DNA of 64,000 nucleotides, taken from assembly GCA_028289345.1 (NCBI GenBank), contig JANQQL010000030.1:43877-107876 (forward strand). The letters run 5' to 3'. The notes beneath the pieces were generated by a model. That model saw only the letters and a list, made by a program, of their open reading frames with translations. It searched no databases and was not told where the DNA came from. The DNA comes from Planctomycetota bacterium. Its GTDB lineage: Bacteria > Planctomycetota > B15-G4 > SIAN01. Below are positions 47,301-55,913 of the stretch, in pieces. Each line of letters opens with the position of its first letter. Position 1 is the stretch's first letter. The position numbers and the translations under genes are program-made.

Positions 47301-47592
47301 CACCGTCTGGTCGTTCACCGACCGAGAAGCCCCATTGGGTGCCTCATACATCCTCGGCTTGAAAGACGACTACGGTCAATGGAACTACTCGAGCACCATC
47401 CCGACTTTCGGGGATTCCTCGGTCGCGAAAGAGGCCCACGAGAACATGCGAAAGGAGCGCGAGGGATTCCGTGCTGCGCTTCGGCTGGGAACCTTCTCCA
47501 TGACGGGCGTTCTCCTCGGAGTGGGATTGATTCTTGGACGCCGTAGAAATCCGAACCGTGGGGAAACCCAACCACAGTCCCGCGAGCAATGA
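41365..47592 (+). CDS. large RHS/YD-repeat surface protein with C-terminal membrane anchor
   Basis: 2075 residues. Signal peptide (RLLLLFALLFATEESIGSP), then LQLANGQILVAKTDLTIPG opening an RHS shell. Many YD repeats follow (YEYDRDGQLTGYSTPS, HYEYDGLNRLIQFSDPQGN, YSYDGLNRVIRATN, FHYDDQDRLTRK). The RHS-associated core is near 1600-1680: YYYRHRYYDPAEGRFTGRD, then YAYASNNPSNLTDAMGLQ. Beyond the core the C-terminal 400 residues are unusual for RHS toxins. They contain an acidic linker, a Cys-containing segment (FVKSCCYGMNTYENRNPEC), a long Pro/Gly/Ser-rich stretch, a beta-rich domain, a transmembrane helix (TGVLLGVGLILG) and a basic tail (RRRNPNR). This suggests an anchored surface protein rather than a released toxin. 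The stop overlaps the next start (ATGA). Confidence 0.9.
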   Translation: MTLRHTFHRSPWAPSASPVLPLPRWTRLLLLFALLFATEESIGSPTGSVANGVLPYRNRSEIQVDPSIHLQLANGQILVAKTDLTIPGVNDFHLEFSRFYRSQPEGVAAYDGPLGWNWDNNWNHSISFDGSNPTYYHPINMQTYDFESDGPNRYRCTASGVYVKIRFDGQHWQLRHREGTILTFHGFDGQATDGRLLSLQNRLGNTFQCSYDSNGKLIGVVDLTTLQSLTITWDQGKVNTVSDGNGRVIVYTRDPQGDLHRVRLPVVNGTPVNPVTGETNDLPQGTTTEYGYSTNSHSDPFLQHNLESVTYPREFANTGIRNVEIDYGVADSAYDRAESITTGQLTHSVTYDGFVTTLSHPGATVSYNEYAFQPSGHVASITETEDTNTYTTSFSYNTEGEITAQVFPSGKTTVNTFDIASANRFHQGNLIQVRTTSGTGAAFGSRPHKTKFDYEPVYLHPANKEDPGQVLFDYQEGNPAPGTGILGYAESWGITLSPDIPLDQGDLNQDGSDSQWFGNVIKEHLDVTVNGSSVPAETYRTYNSHGQLVTVCTPEGSLTIREYDSRGYLETTIVDANPANYPASPNAGTDNWDKPGVDHVEAITRFARDPHGWIESTTTPRGVTHRYDRDEHGRVLRLTYGESAVMGIDSALDGLTTFPQWQHLITPGIDIYYHYDENGNVVRQDQEVLRSSSLTQGWLTQKHEYNLQNQVTKTEHEIQEGTWAITEYEFDDRGDLIRVHHPENNYDEYTYERGLVKTYTQGASDPTKSTTTGYVYDLDRNLVELHSDRDGDGVIEKTLFRRDGRGRLREKIDPVGTRHFYIYNNQSKQVGYEIYGQLGGPSPTDNNTSGNVLLSKVSMVYDQADRITKETRTRFVHGSVGIPYSPSGDQVIEYEYDRDGQLTGYSTPSSGMIHYEYDGLNRLIQFSDPQGNSFERAYDLEGNLVKDVEIEVGGETKVYVYSYDGLNRVIRATNTMGETYFFAYDSLNNLVAETDCKNPGSIPDLLGAFPPAEAPPGIHTINLPGNMKRYLPNGLGLVERVESDMTPSGSGITTDLWSENFDPEVSPTGTFVKSTFAYDANGNLRSSTGENNTTTSFHYDDQDRLTRKTFSDGSYHDFAHWTDHRIRSKRLHKADGTLFREVLFHYDSIGRMVSTATSGTGVVGSHRTYQHNGLDYVTLATDDNGGGSYFSSSVSRSYDSLGNLIEETQTHGGLSPRTVNFDYDTSGNRTKMWYPSSPYGPGARQITYQFVSVGLVESITDQNGDIADYSFLSRLRPADVTLGGGVASIDYQNPAAGSPWPTGYDGAGRLLNLEHLAGGSVAGGIVESYDRLGNRQQSERIHGSTNQVDTYDYDSLSRVREYQRNIVGGGTPEWNQSYDLRDDGSFRELEISVNGASSQVHTFANSGTGSYTQIDSLALQTDQAGNRTQDHWFDFHYDAHDRLRLIEDRLTGSQSLIARYSYDAFGRRIAKDIGTGVTHYFHAGDQVIEEADASGALQAQYVYGNGLDEPLQMIRDTDGSFLPFYYLRNSLGSIVALVDESGAVVERYSYDAFGAPTFLDGAGTPVPGQLRSQFSNPYLFTAREYDSETAEFRATQSPAGYFAEWSEPSGQYYYRHRYYDPAEGRFTGRDKLLLTGNTSLDPALLLERVYENGGIESPYAYASNNPSNLTDAMGLQATGQDEDNGDGETGEDPEKDEDGPIKRILKKVVPKPKWFKNGKHAWRAGEIIGSLMGQAQGTTTLGSCLAGDVNLPECDVPLPPLPWDVPPPKGRGSGGPIRAETYAAGVGGPIPGVFVKSCCYGMNTYENRNPECSNPGRPTSGDRGGQSKPAVPDRPNPPAKPQSPSGSPKGTPTGGGGSSGGGGPSSPLSPMPTYLVITPPPAPPLSVARPFFLPDPFCDSEDERSHNQHLLPGGQVHRSSTTRVSDLLASISAERRGHGTEIRVSPRYRDSRPIPFSLFRVEKGENVGEKVADGELSRSTVWSFTDREAPLGASYILGLKDDYGQWNYSSTIPTFGDSSVAKEAHENMRKEREGFRAALRLGTFSMTGVLLGVGLILGRRRNPNRGETQPQSREQ

Positions 47593-50162
47593 GCTCCCGA
47601 GGATCTCCGGGGGAGCCCAAGGAACGCGCCTCCATCAGGGCCAGCGCAGGAAGCACGACATACTTACTTCTCTCGGTGTTCTTTCTCAATGCACTGTCCA
47701 TGCAACTGCCTGGGGTGCCGGATCCTGTTTGGAGCTTCCTTGTTCTCGCAGGGTTGGTGGCTTGGAGCGCCGTGCCATTCCACTCTCGAGTTCCTCGGAA
47801 TCGCCTTCTTTCCCCAAACGGCGCCGTGCTGGGCGTCGCGCTCAGCTTCCTCGCGTGGACGACGAGTCCTTTGCCTCAACTGGCGGCGGGGGCGGTGGTC
47901 GTTTGCACCATCGGGTCCCTGCTGTCACTAGAGACGAACTCCTCCGCGCTAGGGCGAACAATGCTTCACCTGGGCCCGCTCGTGTTCGCGATCCACGTGG
48001 CGTTTCGGTTCTCGGAATCCGCAGCCTCCCAGTTGCAAGAAGTGGTTCACGCCTGGAGCGCCCAATGGGGGAACACGGTTCTTGGCCAGCCACTTGACAT
48101 CGGACTGGTTCCGGCCGGGCTTTTCATTGCGGCAACGCTGTCGGCCGTGCTGTTTTCTCGTTATGCGCTGGTTGAATGGCTCCCGCACCGACTCATTCAA
48201 GGCCATCTGGCTCTGGCTCTCCTGCACTCCATCGCACTGACTCATCCTCTGTGGATTCCTTCCCAGTGGGAGACCCAGTTGGCGCTGACCCTGGCACCCC
48301 ACCTCTTCTTCTGGATGACGGCGCCCGTCACTTGCTGGATCGCGACACGTCCGGCACGCGGCACCACTCATTGCGTTCCTCGCAATCCTCGCTTTGCCGT
48401 TGCCGGCGGTGTGCTCATCGCCTTCCCCTTGATCCTCCTCTCCTTCACTCCGGTCTACTTCCCGGGGAACCAGGAACGGGTGCTCTTCTACAGTGCCAAC
48501 GAAGGTCCGCTGCTGAACTGGGACAAGCCCGAAAGAGGCCGGCTTGGACTGGGATCCGCAGGCATGTTCGGGATGCTTCCAGAGCTCCTAGCCGCAGATG
48601 GGTTTGAGGTCGGATTCCTCGAAGGCCAACTCACCTCCAGGAATCTGCAGCAGACGGACTGCCTGGTCGCCATCAACGCGAACACACAATGGACCGACGA
48701 AGAACTGATCTCCGCCTGGAAGTTCGTGGAAGGGGGCGGCCGCCTCGTGGTGGCAGGAGATCACACGGGGGTCATGGGGACCCGGGAAAGCCAGAACGCT
48801 CTCCTCGAACCGATTGGAATTCGATTCAACTACGACTCCGCACTCACTCACCCGACCTGCGGCTGGAGCCAGGCCATGCTCTCCAACCACCCCGCGCTGA
48901 GTGCGATTTCGAGCGCTTCTGCCATTGGTATTGGAACCGGCGCCTCACTCGCGATTACCGGCTCGGCACGGCCCTGGGTGGTCTCTCGTCTCGGACTGTC
49001 TGACTTGGGAGACGCCACCAACGACGACGGCGCGTTTCTTGGCGACTACACTTATCAACGAGGGGAACGACTCGGTGACCTCACCTTGATCGCGTCGGAA
49101 ACATTCGGCCGTGGGGAGGTCTTGGTTCTGGGAGACACAAGCCCTTTCCAAAACGTCATGCTCCCCACCACCTATCAAGGCTTCGTGCGACCTCTGTTTC
49201 AGTGGATGACGCGCTCCAAGTCCTTGGAACTAGGAGACCAGCGCTCTCTCGTCGCTTCCCTTCTCGTCATCGGCTTTGCGCTCCTTCTCTGTACTTGGAC
49301 TCCGGCACCATGGAAGTGCGCCGGCACCCTCGGACTCATCGCGCTCGTTGTCTTCACCGGTCGTGAGTTTCATCAGTGGCGACTGGACCGTGCCGCTGCC
49401 CATCACTCTCGGGCTCGCATTGACTTGTCACACGCGCCACGCGTCGACTTCTATCGCGACGGAAAGAACTCCATCGGAAACCTGTCAGTCCAGCTGCTCC
49501 GTAACAACCGATGGCTCGACTATTGTCAAGACTACGACGTGAGAGACCTTGGCAAAGGGGACGTGTTCCTCTCCATCGCACCCGCAGTTCCGTACCGCCA
49601 CCCCGAAGTGGATGATCTCATGGCCTTCGCACGAAGAGGTGGTCTCGCCATCTTCGCGTGCGGATACGAGCACAAGGCGGCGATCGACACCCTGCTCGAT
49701 CGAATGGGCCTCGACATAGCCCACAAACCCCTTGGCTCGATTCCTCTCTATCGTCCTGAGGGCCGAGTCCGGACCACCGTCGAGTATGTGAATCCATGGC
49801 CGATTGTGTTCACCGGGGCTCCCCATCCTCACAGCTCGAATCCAGCGGAAGATCTCGTTCACACTCACCAAGCGTTGAGCGACCCTGGCCAAAACCTACT
49901 CCTCGACATGGAGCCTCTGCGACATCGCAAGACTCCCCCGCCCGACTCCATTCTCGAGCCAATCGCGATTCAGATTGCTGGCTCCCACCGAGGCATTCCC
50001 CTCGCAGTGGTCTACCGGATCGGTCAGGGAGGCATCCTTCTCGTCGCCGACAGCTACTTCTTCAGCTCCGACAATTTGAGCAACTCTCCTCCGTCGACGT
50101 GGAACATTCGGTTCTTGGATCAGCTCCTGGAGGAGTACGAGAGACGGGAGGCTGCTTCATGA
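47589..50162 (+). CDS. polytopic membrane protein with two GATase1-like domains
   Basis: 857 residues from ATG 47589. The N-terminal 280 residues carry about seven transmembrane helices (e.g. SFLVLAGLVAWSAV, LVPAGLFIAATLSAVLF, LIAFPLILLSFTPVYF). A soluble domain at about 295-560 has the look of class I glutamine-amidotransferase-like/DUF4350 folds: GMLPELLAADGFEVGFLEG, DCLVAINANTQWTDEELISA and FVEGGGRLVVAGDHTG. Two more helices (SLLVIGFALLLCTW, GTLGLIALVVFTG) precede a second similar domain (VDDLMAFARRGGLAIFACG, GQGGILLVADSYFF). No catalytic Cys-His pair of true amidotransferases is seen, so these are probably binding domains. Coupled to the RHS gene and to its paralogue downstream; a role in presenting or processing the RHS protein is inferred. 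Confidence 0.75.
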   Translation: MSSRGSPGEPKERASIRASAGSTTYLLLSVFFLNALSMQLPGVPDPVWSFLVLAGLVAWSAVPFHSRVPRNRLLSPNGAVLGVALSFLAWTTSPLPQLAAGAVVVCTIGSLLSLETNSSALGRTMLHLGPLVFAIHVAFRFSESAASQLQEVVHAWSAQWGNTVLGQPLDIGLVPAGLFIAATLSAVLFSRYALVEWLPHRLIQGHLALALLHSIALTHPLWIPSQWETQLALTLAPHLFFWMTAPVTCWIATRPARGTTHCVPRNPRFAVAGGVLIAFPLILLSFTPVYFPGNQERVLFYSANEGPLLNWDKPERGRLGLGSAGMFGMLPELLAADGFEVGFLEGQLTSRNLQQTDCLVAINANTQWTDEELISAWKFVEGGGRLVVAGDHTGVMGTRESQNALLEPIGIRFNYDSALTHPTCGWSQAMLSNHPALSAISSASAIGIGTGASLAITGSARPWVVSRLGLSDLGDATNDDGAFLGDYTYQRGERLGDLTLIASETFGRGEVLVLGDTSPFQNVMLPTTYQGFVRPLFQWMTRSKSLELGDQRSLVASLLVIGFALLLCTWTPAPWKCAGTLGLIALVVFTGREFHQWRLDRAAAHHSRARIDLSHAPRVDFYRDGKNSIGNLSVQLLRNNRWLDYCQDYDVRDLGKGDVFLSIAPAVPYRHPEVDDLMAFARRGGLAIFACGYEHKAAIDTLLDRMGLDIAHKPLGSIPLYRPEGRVRTTVEYVNPWPIVFTGAPHPHSSNPAEDLVHTHQALSDPGQNLLLDMEPLRHRKTPPPDSILEPIAIQIAGSHRGIPLAVVYRIGQGGILLVADSYFFSSDNLSNSPPSTWNIRFLDQLLEEYERREAAS

Positions 50163-52711
50163 GTTTCTTGCTCTGGTTTGGCATCCTCGCGATCTCTAGC
50201 AGTGGACTTTTCGGACTTTCGACGTTCTCCCCGCGAGACCTCGGAGTTGCGATTCCACTGTTTTTGATTGGTTGCGCTTGTTACCTCAAGTCGTTCACTT
50301 CTCTTCACCAGAAACGGTTCGCCTGGGCGAGTGGCTCTCTCTACTTGGTGGCCGGCATTGCACTCGCGGGGATCCTCACACCACTCGCATTCTTCGCAAT
50401 GGCATCGAGTCACCGAGTCGACTGCCTGATCCGACCCCTCACGCTGCTTGCCAATGTTTGTGGAATGGACGCCGCAGCCTCCCAAGGAGAGATCCTCGTC
50501 CAATCAACCACACAACTCGTTCCCTTCTCAGCAAACTGGGAGAAACTCGGCGCCCTCCCCTCCCTGTGGTTCCTATGCATCGCGCTGCCACTTCTCATGA
50601 GCAAGCACGAGCACTGGCGACGTGACTCCCTCAAACTCCTCGCCATTGTCAGCCTCTACGCTCCGCTTCGGTTCGTGGGACTCATGACGCTGGCAATGGT
50701 GGAATCCTCTCCCTCGTTTACCAACTTCACTCGCTGGGATTCGGTCGACATTTTCGCAAGCCCCCAGGTGCAGGCGCTTTCGTTTCTCCCTTTGGCACTT
50801 TTCGGCACGCTCCTGATTCCCTGGCCCCCGATCAGCCCCCCTTTGATCCGTTGGCGCTCCTTGGGAACTCGAAAACACGTTGTCGCGATCGCATTGGTCA
50901 TTGTTACTGCAGTGGTGGCAACGACGCACTCCCAACTCCGATCCGTCGGAGCTCCCAAGGCGGGCCGTGTTTTGTTCGACGAGTTCCATGGAAGCAAATG
51001 GGCCAAGGCATCGAGACCATTGGACAAGGAATGGTATGGGCGGCAATCCACCTATAACTACGCTTCGCTCTATGCTTTGCTCAATCGATACTTCTTCGTT
51101 GACTTGAATTCGACGTCTCACTACTCAAAGGCGCTCCTTCAGAACTACGACATCCTCATCATCAAGACCGTGGATCGCCCATTCACCCCTGATGAGATTG
51201 ACGCTATCGAGGCCTTCGTCTTCGAGGGAGGCGGGCTTTGGCTCATCGGTGACCACACGGACATTCTCGGCATGGCGACCTACACGAACCCCCTGAGCGA
51301 GAGGTTTGGAATTCGCTTCAACCGGGACGCCGTCAACCGTCTTCATGATCGACAGTTCATGACGTATCGGCCGCCTTCACTTTTCCGTCACCCGCTCTTC
51401 GCCCACGTCAACGAGATCTCGTTGATGACATCCTGCTCTCTCACGGTGCCATGGAACGAAGAGAACGCAATGCTCGGGACCAACGTCTTCTCGGATCATA
51501 TTGATTACTCAGCGCCATCGTTCTTCGGCAACGTGACTCCAGATCTCAACGAGGACTTCGGGATCATTTCCACAGCCGCCGCCGTTCGACATGGCAAAGG
51601 TCGAGTCGTCGCATTTGCCGACAGCACGATCCTCTCTTCCTTTGCCCTTGCCTACGGAGATCGACCAGAGTTTGTGCTCGGCACGATGGGGTATCTGAAC
51701 CACCGAAACTCAGACAACCCACTCACCCAATTCCTCGCGGTTGCGACAATCCTGCTTTGCCTTTGCACAACAGCCGCCGCCCTCATCCATGCCCGATCCC
51801 AACGAGCGACCTTGGTCCCGTCCGCCTTCATCGCGACCGCACTGGGAATGCTCGGCTCCAGCAATCTCATTCAATGCTCCCAACAGGAGAGACACCCCCT
51901 CCCCGATCCCAAGGAGAAAACGACGGAGATCGCGTTCGTCCAAGATCGATGCAGTTTCCACCTTCCTCCCGCGATGATTGTCCCCCAGGTGCCGCCAGAA
52001 CGCTCCTTTGACGTCTTCTATCTTTGGATGCAGCGCCTCGGCCACGCCCCCCGAGTCCGGTCTTTTGCGGATGCACTCCACGCAGAAGCCGTCGTGTTCA
52101 TCAACCCCAGCAAAGAGCTTTCCAACCAAGAACTGATCGAACTCCATGAATATGTCGCCAAAGGGGGAAAGCTCTTGGTGATGGACTCCATTTGGAACGA
52201 CAGCTCGACAGCAAATGCCCTTCTCACTCCTTTCAATCTGGGAGTTCGCAGCAGGCTCCTCAGCGAGCACAGCACCTACACGAGCGAACCCATCCAAAGC
52301 GGAGAGCTCGCGAACTGCGCGGACGGCTCCTGTGCGACGGGAGACATCAAGCGACCAAGTCCCGCGATCGAAGTACTGCAGTTCGACGATGTCTCCGCAG
52401 AGCCACTCTCGGGCCCCTGCTCGATCCCGTCGCTCGAGGTCCTTGGCGGCATCTCGCTCTTCGAAACCAAGGACGGGCGATCCCTCGGAACCGTGACCGC
52501 TTACGGAAGGGGCCGCGTCATCGTACTCGTAGACTCGACAACCTTCAGCCGCTCCGCAATGGGAACCCCCATTGACGAAATCCGAGAGAACGATCCTCGC
52601 CGCGCCCTCTTCGACTTTCAATACCGCCTGATCGACGAGTATCTTCTCTCGGAGCCGAGCAGCAACTTGGCCAGCGCTGCACCTGCAGCCCAGAAAGCGG
52701 GCTCGAGTTGA
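50159..52711 (+). CDS. paralogous polytopic membrane protein with two GATase1-like domains
   Basis: 850 residues from ATG 50159, overlapping the upstream stop (ATGA). Same plan as the previous gene. Six or so transmembrane helices (LWFGILAISSSGLFGL, DLGVAIPLFLIGCACYL, PSLWFLCIALPLLM) are followed by a GATase1-like domain (GRVLFDEFHGSKWAK, YDILIIKTVDRPFTPDEID, AFVFEGGGLWLIGDHTD). A short membrane segment (FLAVATILLCLCTTAAALI) precedes a second domain (AEAVVFINPSKELSNQELIE, LHEYVAKGGKLLVMDS, GRGRVIVLVDSTTFS). The shared GDHTx motif supports paralogy with the gene before. The segment SLWFLCIALPLLM...APLRFVGLM loosely recalls exosortases, but the catalytic Cys is absent. Function unknown; likely a heteromeric partner of its neighbour. 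Confidence 0.75.
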   Translation: MSFLLWFGILAISSSGLFGLSTFSPRDLGVAIPLFLIGCACYLKSFTSLHQKRFAWASGSLYLVAGIALAGILTPLAFFAMASSHRVDCLIRPLTLLANVCGMDAAASQGEILVQSTTQLVPFSANWEKLGALPSLWFLCIALPLLMSKHEHWRRDSLKLLAIVSLYAPLRFVGLMTLAMVESSPSFTNFTRWDSVDIFASPQVQALSFLPLALFGTLLIPWPPISPPLIRWRSLGTRKHVVAIALVIVTAVVATTHSQLRSVGAPKAGRVLFDEFHGSKWAKASRPLDKEWYGRQSTYNYASLYALLNRYFFVDLNSTSHYSKALLQNYDILIIKTVDRPFTPDEIDAIEAFVFEGGGLWLIGDHTDILGMATYTNPLSERFGIRFNRDAVNRLHDRQFMTYRPPSLFRHPLFAHVNEISLMTSCSLTVPWNEENAMLGTNVFSDHIDYSAPSFFGNVTPDLNEDFGIISTAAAVRHGKGRVVAFADSTILSSFALAYGDRPEFVLGTMGYLNHRNSDNPLTQFLAVATILLCLCTTAAALIHARSQRATLVPSAFIATALGMLGSSNLIQCSQQERHPLPDPKEKTTEIAFVQDRCSFHLPPAMIVPQVPPERSFDVFYLWMQRLGHAPRVRSFADALHAEAVVFINPSKELSNQELIELHEYVAKGGKLLVMDSIWNDSSTANALLTPFNLGVRSRLLSEHSTYTSEPIQSGELANCADGSCATGDIKRPSPAIEVLQFDDVSAEPLSGPCSIPSLEVLGGISLFETKDGRSLGTVTAYGRGRVIVLVDSTTFSRSAMGTPIDEIRENDPRRALFDFQYRLIDEYLLSEPSSNLASAAPAAQKAGSS

Positions 52712-52747
52712 GCCAGTCCCCTTAAGTGCGGGGAGCCTGATCACGAC

Positions 52748-54364
52748 TCAGAACGCAACCTCAACAATGTTCGACGGTCGGTACTTCCCGCCGCTTCCCC
52801 GCCCCCAAGCTTGGATGCCAACGGTGTGACCGGCGAACCCTGGCGCGACGGTGGGCAAGAAGCGGAAGTTTCCGGTGCTGTCGAAAGTTGCGGTGTGGAT
52901 CTGGGTGAAGGTCGGCATGCCGTCGACGGACACTGCCACCAAGGCAACGAAATTGCCGTGGATTCCCCCCCAGGCGTTGACTTCGAGGGTTTCCCCGGCG
53001 ACCGGCGTCTCCGGGGTGACGAACAGCTTCACTTCGGGCAATTCGATGCGAAAGAACCCCGGCAAGAAGGACTCGTCCGCCGTGTCGAATCGGGCGGGGA
53101 AGTAGATTCTCGCGGTGCCGGTGTGGTCGCGATCACTCAACGTCATTGCGTTGATTCCGGTGAAGTGGGTGATCTCGGTCGCTGGTTCGACGATTCCGTC
53201 CCGGTCCAGATCGACCGGGTCTCCCTCCTTGAGAATGATGCGCCCGTTGAAAAGCAGCAACCTTTGACGGCGACCAGCAAACTGCTCCCAAAGTGCCGCA
53301 TAGTCTCCGTCCTCGTTGAGTTGGGCCGCCTGGAAGTACCCGTCGAGAGTCTCGCCGTCGACGACGTCGCCGTTTCGCAAGACGATGTTTCCGTCCCGCA
53401 TCAAGACTTCGCTTCGGGTGCGCAGGCGTCCTCCATCCGTGGTGGCGGTGAGCAACCAAGACCCCGATTCGTTCACTTCCGTGAATCGAAACTCGCTCCA
53501 GTTTTCGTTGGGGATCCCCCCTGCCGCTGCGGGGACCGAACCGGTTTCACAAACGAGGCTTCCCGCAACCTCGAGACCAACGCCGTCCAAGACCACGGCA
53601 TTGTCGTCCGCCAACGACTCCGTCTTCATCTTCACTTGGGTCAGGTAGTGCGTCCCATTGCTCGAAAAGCAGAAGTCGCGCAAGACAGGAAACGACCAGG
53701 CGAGGTCATGAGGAAGCCCCGGCACCGTGTCGCCACTCTTTAGGACTGCTGCCGCGTCCAGTCCGAAAAACAAACCATGGGTTCGGACCCGTCCATCGGG
53801 TTCGTCGGTGAGTCCGCCGAGGAAGTACGGCCGACCATCCACCGTGATGTCCGGGACCGACAGGTAGCTCCAAAGTCGATTCGGGAAAGAAAGCGTTTGC
53901 TCGTTCTCCTGGGCCACCGCGATGTCGCCAATCCAGACGCCATTGAGGTTGACCGCGCCAGTGAGCACGTTGTCCGAGATGGCGCGGTACGCGACGTCTC
54001 CGGAGTCCGTCATGCCGAAGGTGGCCCCGAAGCGATGCTGTTGGAGATTGCCGTAGAGCCCCTCACTGTGAAGAAGAGTGCCGGGGTCACCCGTGGGGTT
54101 GCCCCAGATGTGGGTGCGGACGTCGGTGCCGTTTCTGGTGTAGAGAATCACTCCATACCCCCCCACCCGGTTTACCGCCGTATCTCCGAACGTGTCAATC
54201 GTGTGTCCGTCGGGGGCGCCCGGCACCTGATTGTCGCTATGCAAGAGGGCCGTTGCTGTCTGACCCGCTGCAGAGTTGACACCCCCCGCGAGAACGAGTG
54301 CAAGAACGATGAACGGAACGAGAATCGGAAGATCGCGGGAATCCAAAACGAGTTCCTCACTCAT
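52748..54364 (-). CDS. exported DUF7453-like repeat protein
   Basis: 538 residues from ATG 54364, with AGGA upstream; the GTG at 54388 is a weaker option. The N-terminal hydrophobic segment (LPILVPFIVLALVLAGGV, then NSAAGQ) is a signal peptide. The body consists of imperfect beta-repeats of about 60 residues with patterns such as FGMTDSGDVAYRA, FTEVNESGSWLLTA, AAQLNEDGDYAALWE and GDTVPGL/GDVVDGE/GDPVDLD turns. These are characteristic of the planctomycete DUF7453-type propeller-like proteins. The final 95 residues are the shared terminal domain (VSVDGMPTFTQIH, DSTGNFRF, PSNIVEVAF). No catalytic residues recognised. Confidence 0.75.
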   Translation of the reverse strand: MSEELVLDSRDLPILVPFIVLALVLAGGVNSAAGQTATALLHSDNQVPGAPDGHTIDTFGDTAVNRVGGYGVILYTRNGTDVRTHIWGNPTGDPGTLLHSEGLYGNLQQHRFGATFGMTDSGDVAYRAISDNVLTGAVNLNGVWIGDIAVAQENEQTLSFPNRLWSYLSVPDITVDGRPYFLGGLTDEPDGRVRTHGLFFGLDAAAVLKSGDTVPGLPHDLAWSFPVLRDFCFSSNGTHYLTQVKMKTESLADDNAVVLDGVGLEVAGSLVCETGSVPAAAGGIPNENWSEFRFTEVNESGSWLLTATTDGGRLRTRSEVLMRDGNIVLRNGDVVDGETLDGYFQAAQLNEDGDYAALWEQFAGRRQRLLLFNGRIILKEGDPVDLDRDGIVEPATEITHFTGINAMTLSDRDHTGTARIYFPARFDTADESFLPGFFRIELPEVKLFVTPETPVAGETLEVNAWGGIHGNFVALVAVSVDGMPTFTQIHTATFDSTGNFRFLPTVAPGFAGHTVGIQAWGRGSGGKYRPSNIVEVAF

Positions 54365-54456
54365 GAGTCGGTTCCTGTTCAGAAACACTGTCTCCAGGCC
54401 GGGATCCGGCCTCGAGGTCTTTGGGGAAGATGGCTCGGAGCCAAGGTCGAGCGCCG

Positions 54457-55656
54457 TCAGAATGTGCCATCCAAAATCACGATCTCTGCCGGGGCCGAGA
54501 TGTGGCGATTGGATCCGAACAACACGGGCTGCAGCAGGAGGGTCCCGAACTCGATGTTCGCGCCCAGATCATCAATGGAGAAAGTGTCCGTCCGCATCCC
54601 AGTGTCAGGAAGGAAGCCAAAGGAATAAGGGGTCAAGGGCGCAATGAGGACCGGCCCATTCACCGAGGAAAGGAAAGCACCCGGCCCCAGCTTGCTTCCA
54701 AGAAAGAGGAGGACAAACGCTCCCGGGTCGCCTTGGAAAGTCAACGTGAAGCTCTCTCCTTCGCGAGCCGGCGAAGACACTTCGAAGGTCGTCGCTGACC
54801 CCGGGAGGAAGGTCGATTCTCCCGACTCGACCAGCACGCTCTCCCCGTTGTTGCCCGGAGCGAAGGTGCAATCGAGAAAGCGACCGGTTGCAGGGTCTCC
54901 CATCCGCAGTTGCGATTCACAGCAGCCTGGGGACTGATCCGTGAGCACGACGCCAGAGGCAGAGCCGATGGCGTTGACCTGGAACTGACATCCCGAGGCA
55001 TAGAGAGCTCCCCCGGTGACCCACGCCGCTCCTTCTCCCGCGAGACTCTCCACGTTGCTCACCATGCTGTCGTAGAGAAAGACAAGGGAATTGATGGAGA
55101 TCAGTCCGCGCGAGTTCCCAGTGGTCGACGCCATCCCGTCGAGCGAGCACCGCGAAATCGTCACCGAAGCCGAATCCACCACGCGGGCGGCATCGGCGTT
55201 GCCCGTGCCATGACCAACCGGCGCCGGGGAATAGGAACCGTCCTCGACAAGAACCGGTCCCGCGCACGATTCAATCTGGAGCGCCGGAAAAAAAGCAATC
55301 CCGGCGCTGCCGTGGCGAGCGTGGACGCCCCTGACGATGACACTTTGCTCGGCCTGCAGTTCCCGGATGATCAGGCTGCCGACTTGGTTGGCATCGCGGA
55401 GCTCGACGAATGCTCCGCGATCCGCTTGGATCACCAGCGCCTTGGACTCGATGGTGACGGAGTCGTAACAGCCTTCCCGAACCAGGATCGTGTCTCCGTC
55501 GAAAGCTGCGTTCACCGCGGCCGAGATCTGAAGGAAGTCCACACCGACTCCTCCGTCGTCGTCGACGACCCAGACGCTGCTTTGAGCCATCGCCACCGAG
55601 GCCGTCATCAAGAAGAAAGGGACCAGGAGAAAACGGGGGGATTGGGGGGTGCACAC
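54457..55656 (-). CDS. exported right-handed beta-helix protein
   Basis: 399 residues from GTG 55656, preceded by TGGAG six bases upstream. This start leaves a compact signal peptide (FLLVPFFLMTASVAMAQ), whereas the longer frame does not. SVWVVDDDGGVGVDFLQISA and ISAAVNAAFDGDTILVREG open a pectate-lyase-like helix of about eight coils (SLIIRELQAEQSVIVRGVHA, ALQIESCAGPVLVEDGS, ARVVDSASVTISRCSLDG, GALYASGCQFQVN). A Cys cluster (GCCESQ) sits near the end of the helix. The C-terminal 100 residues (STFLPGSATTFEVSSPAREG to the end) are a variant of the shared terminal domain (GSNRHISAPAEI). Divergent from the sigma factor gene at 55914. Ligand unknown. Confidence 0.78.
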   Translation of the reverse strand: MCTPQSPRFLLVPFFLMTASVAMAQSSVWVVDDDGGVGVDFLQISAAVNAAFDGDTILVREGCYDSVTIESKALVIQADRGAFVELRDANQVGSLIIRELQAEQSVIVRGVHARHGSAGIAFFPALQIESCAGPVLVEDGSYSPAPVGHGTGNADAARVVDSASVTISRCSLDGMASTTGNSRGLISINSLVFLYDSMVSNVESLAGEGAAWVTGGALYASGCQFQVNAIGSASGVVLTDQSPGCCESQLRMGDPATGRFLDCTFAPGNNGESVLVESGESTFLPGSATTFEVSSPAREGESFTLTFQGDPGAFVLLFLGSKLGPGAFLSSVNGPVLIAPLTPYSFGFLPDTGMRTDTFSIDDLGANIEFGTLLLQPVLFGSNRHISAPAEIVILDGTF

Positions 55657-55913
55657 AGGAAACTCCAGGGGGACGCGCCATGCTCCGACGGGCTTCGGAA
55701 CAAAGGGAACCGATGCTGACGATCTCACGTGCCGCTCGAGGAACGAGTGACTGGAAGGAGATGTGCAATTCGAGACCAGAAGGGCTCATAGAATCCGCTT
55801 CGATGATTCACGCCTTTGGCGCGCCCCGAGGTCCGTGCGGCTTCGGAGCTACATTGGACCTGCCTCCACGATTCGACGGGTGCCTTTGACCGCTTGCTAG
55901 ACTGGTGAAAAGC

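Noticed and set aside
50159..52711. Reading the membrane protein as an exosortase
   Set aside because: Topology and an Arg-containing helix look vaguely similar, but the catalytic Cys is missing and two GATase1-like domains dominate.
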